Source of the DNA: Burkholderiales bacterium
Lineage (GTDB): Bacteria; Pseudomonadota; Gammaproteobacteria; Burkholderiales; Usitatibacteraceae
Direction of reading: 5' to 3'
DNA length: 5,829 nucleotides
NCBI GenBank assembly: GCA_025936275.1
Contig: JAICTR010000194.1
Span: 1-5,829, forward strand
A model generated the notes under the pieces. The model searched no databases, was not told the DNA's origin, and saw nothing but the letters and a program-made list of their open reading frames with translations. The position numbers and the translations under genes were made by a program. This document shows positions 4,935 through 5,829 of this stretch, one piece after another (position 1 is the first letter of the stretch; each line of letters starts with the position of its first letter).

Positions 4935-5829
4935 ATGGTGAACATCACGCTTCCCGACGGCTCCGTCCGTCCCTTCGAAAATCCGCCGAGCGTGGGCGAA
5001 GTCGCGGCCTCGATCGGCCCCGGGCTCGCCAAGGCGGCGCTCGGCGGCAAGGTCGACGGCAAGCTCGTCGACGTCTCGCATCGCATCGCGCGCGACGCGC
5101 ACCTCGCGATCGTCACGGACAAGGACCCGGAGGGCCTCGACCTCATCCGCCACTCGGCGGCGCACCTGCTCGCCTACGCGGTGAAGGAGCTCTTCCCGGA
5201 TGCGCAGGTGACCATCGGTCCGGTGATCGAGAACGGCTTCTACTACGACTTCGCGTACAAGCGCCCCTTCACGCCCGAGGATCTCGCCGCGATCGAGAAG
5301 CGCATGGCGGAGCTCGCGAAGAAGGACATCCCGGTGAAGCGCGAGGAGTGGAAGCGCGCGGATGCCGTGGCGTTCTTCGAATCGATCGGCGAGAAATACA
5401 AGGCCGAGATCATCGCCTCGATCCCGGCCGAGGAAGGCATCAGCCTCTATCGCGAGGGCGACTTCATCGACCTGTGCCGCGGGCCGCACGTGCCGTCGAC
5501 CGGGAAGCTCAAGGTCTTCAAGCTGATGAAGGTCGCCGGCGCGTACTGGCGCGGCGACTCGAAGAACGAGATGCTGCAGCGCATCTACGGGACCGCCTGG
5601 GCGCGCAAGGAGGACCAGGATGCGTACCTGCACATGCTCGAGGAGGCGGAGAAGCGCGACCACCGCAAGCTCGGCAGGCAGCTCGACCTCTTCCACATGC
5701 AGGACGAGGCGCCGGGCCTCGTGTTCTGGCATCCGAAAGGTTGGTCGATCTGGCAGGTGGTCGAGCAGCACATGCGCCGTGTCTATCGCGAGAGCGGTTA
5801 TCAGGAAGTGCGTTGTCCGCAGATTCTCG
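4935..5829 (+). CDS. thrS: Threonyl-tRNA synthetase, N-terminal part (3' partial)
   Basis: ThrRS charges tRNA-Thr with threonine in the cytoplasm and hydrolyses misformed Ser-tRNA-Thr. The window holds 298 codons of an enzyme usually near 640 residues; the frame runs off the edge. The TGS domain covers about 1-62 (MVNITLPDGS, IGPGLAKAALGGKVDG). The editing domain (about 63-225) carries His73 and His77 in RHSAAHLL, and Cys181 and His185 in DLCRGPHVP, matching the E. coli H73, H77, C182 and H186 set, so editing looks intact. The conserved KLMKVAGAYWRGDS and MLQRIYGTAW blocks follow, then the linker and the start of the class II catalytic core (motif 1, from about 243, with GLVFWHPKGW). Motifs 2 and 3 and the zinc ligands lie beyond the window. 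ATG 4935 gives the usual N-terminus. Its Shine-Dalgarno is weak (TGGA at 4925-4928), and a hairpin and a leader with a terminator precede it. In many proteobacteria infC, rpmI and rplT follow thrS. Confidence 0.98.
   Translation, partial: MVNITLPDGSVRPFENPPSVGEVAASIGPGLAKAALGGKVDGKLVDVSHRIARDAHLAIVTDKDPEGLDLIRHSAAHLLAYAVKELFPDAQVTIGPVIENGFYYDFAYKRPFTPEDLAAIEKRMAELAKKDIPVKREEWKRADAVAFFESIGEKYKAEIIASIPAEEGISLYREGDFIDLCRGPHVPSTGKLKVFKLMKVAGAYWRGDSKNEMLQRIYGTAWARKEDQDAYLHMLEEAEKRDHRKLGRQLDLFHMQDEAPGLVFWHPKGWSIWQVVEQHMRRVYRESGYQEVRCPQIL

Noticed and set aside
4827..5771. A 314-codon open frame on the minus strand, antisense to thrS
   Set aside because: The + strand clearly encodes ThrRS with its editing residues; the antisense frame is a composition shadow and would run through the thrS leader.

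Overview
The window is strongly GC-rich, with G or C at most third codon positions, and it is almost fully coding on the + strand. The ThrRS sequence (for example HMQDEAPGLVFWHPKGW) and the style of the two hybrid histidine kinases suggest a betaproteobacterium, possibly Burkholderiales or a relative. This is a judgement from remembered family sequences, not a database result.

Layout. (1) Positions 2-2566 hold the 3' part of a very large hybrid sensor kinase: the end of a GAF domain, a long signalling coiled coil, HisKA, HATPase_c and three receiver domains. Its N-terminus lies outside the window. (2) Eight bases later, at 2575-4749, a second soluble hybrid kinase follows with order REC-coiled coil-GAF-HisKA-HATPase_c-REC. 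The spacing and an AAGGA ribosome-binding site overlapping the first gene's stop make this one operon. (3) Positions 4750-4934 are a 185-base intergenic stretch. It holds an extended -10 promoter candidate, a 15-codon leader ORF with a good ribosome-binding site, a 10-bp intrinsic terminator and a hairpin just before the next gene. (4) From 4935 to the window end is the 5' part of thrS, encoding threonyl-tRNA synthetase (TGS domain, editing domain and the start of the class II core).

How the parts work together. The two kinases form a signalling module with two catalytic cores and five receivers. Key-residue inspection suggests these receivers are not equal: the middle receiver of the first kinase has lost its phosphoacceptor, and the first receiver of the second kinase lacks the conserved Lys. 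The thrS gene is functionally unrelated to the kinases.

The most interesting region is the thrS leader. An intrinsic terminator ends only about 45 bases before the thrS start and I see no promoter in that gap, so thrS transcription probably crosses the terminator. Together with the leader ORF, which has two closely spaced Thr codons, and alternative RNA pairings, this suggests attenuation control of thrS. That is a hypothesis from sequence reading only. No tRNA, rRNA, CRISPR array, insertion sequence or long DNA repeat was seen.
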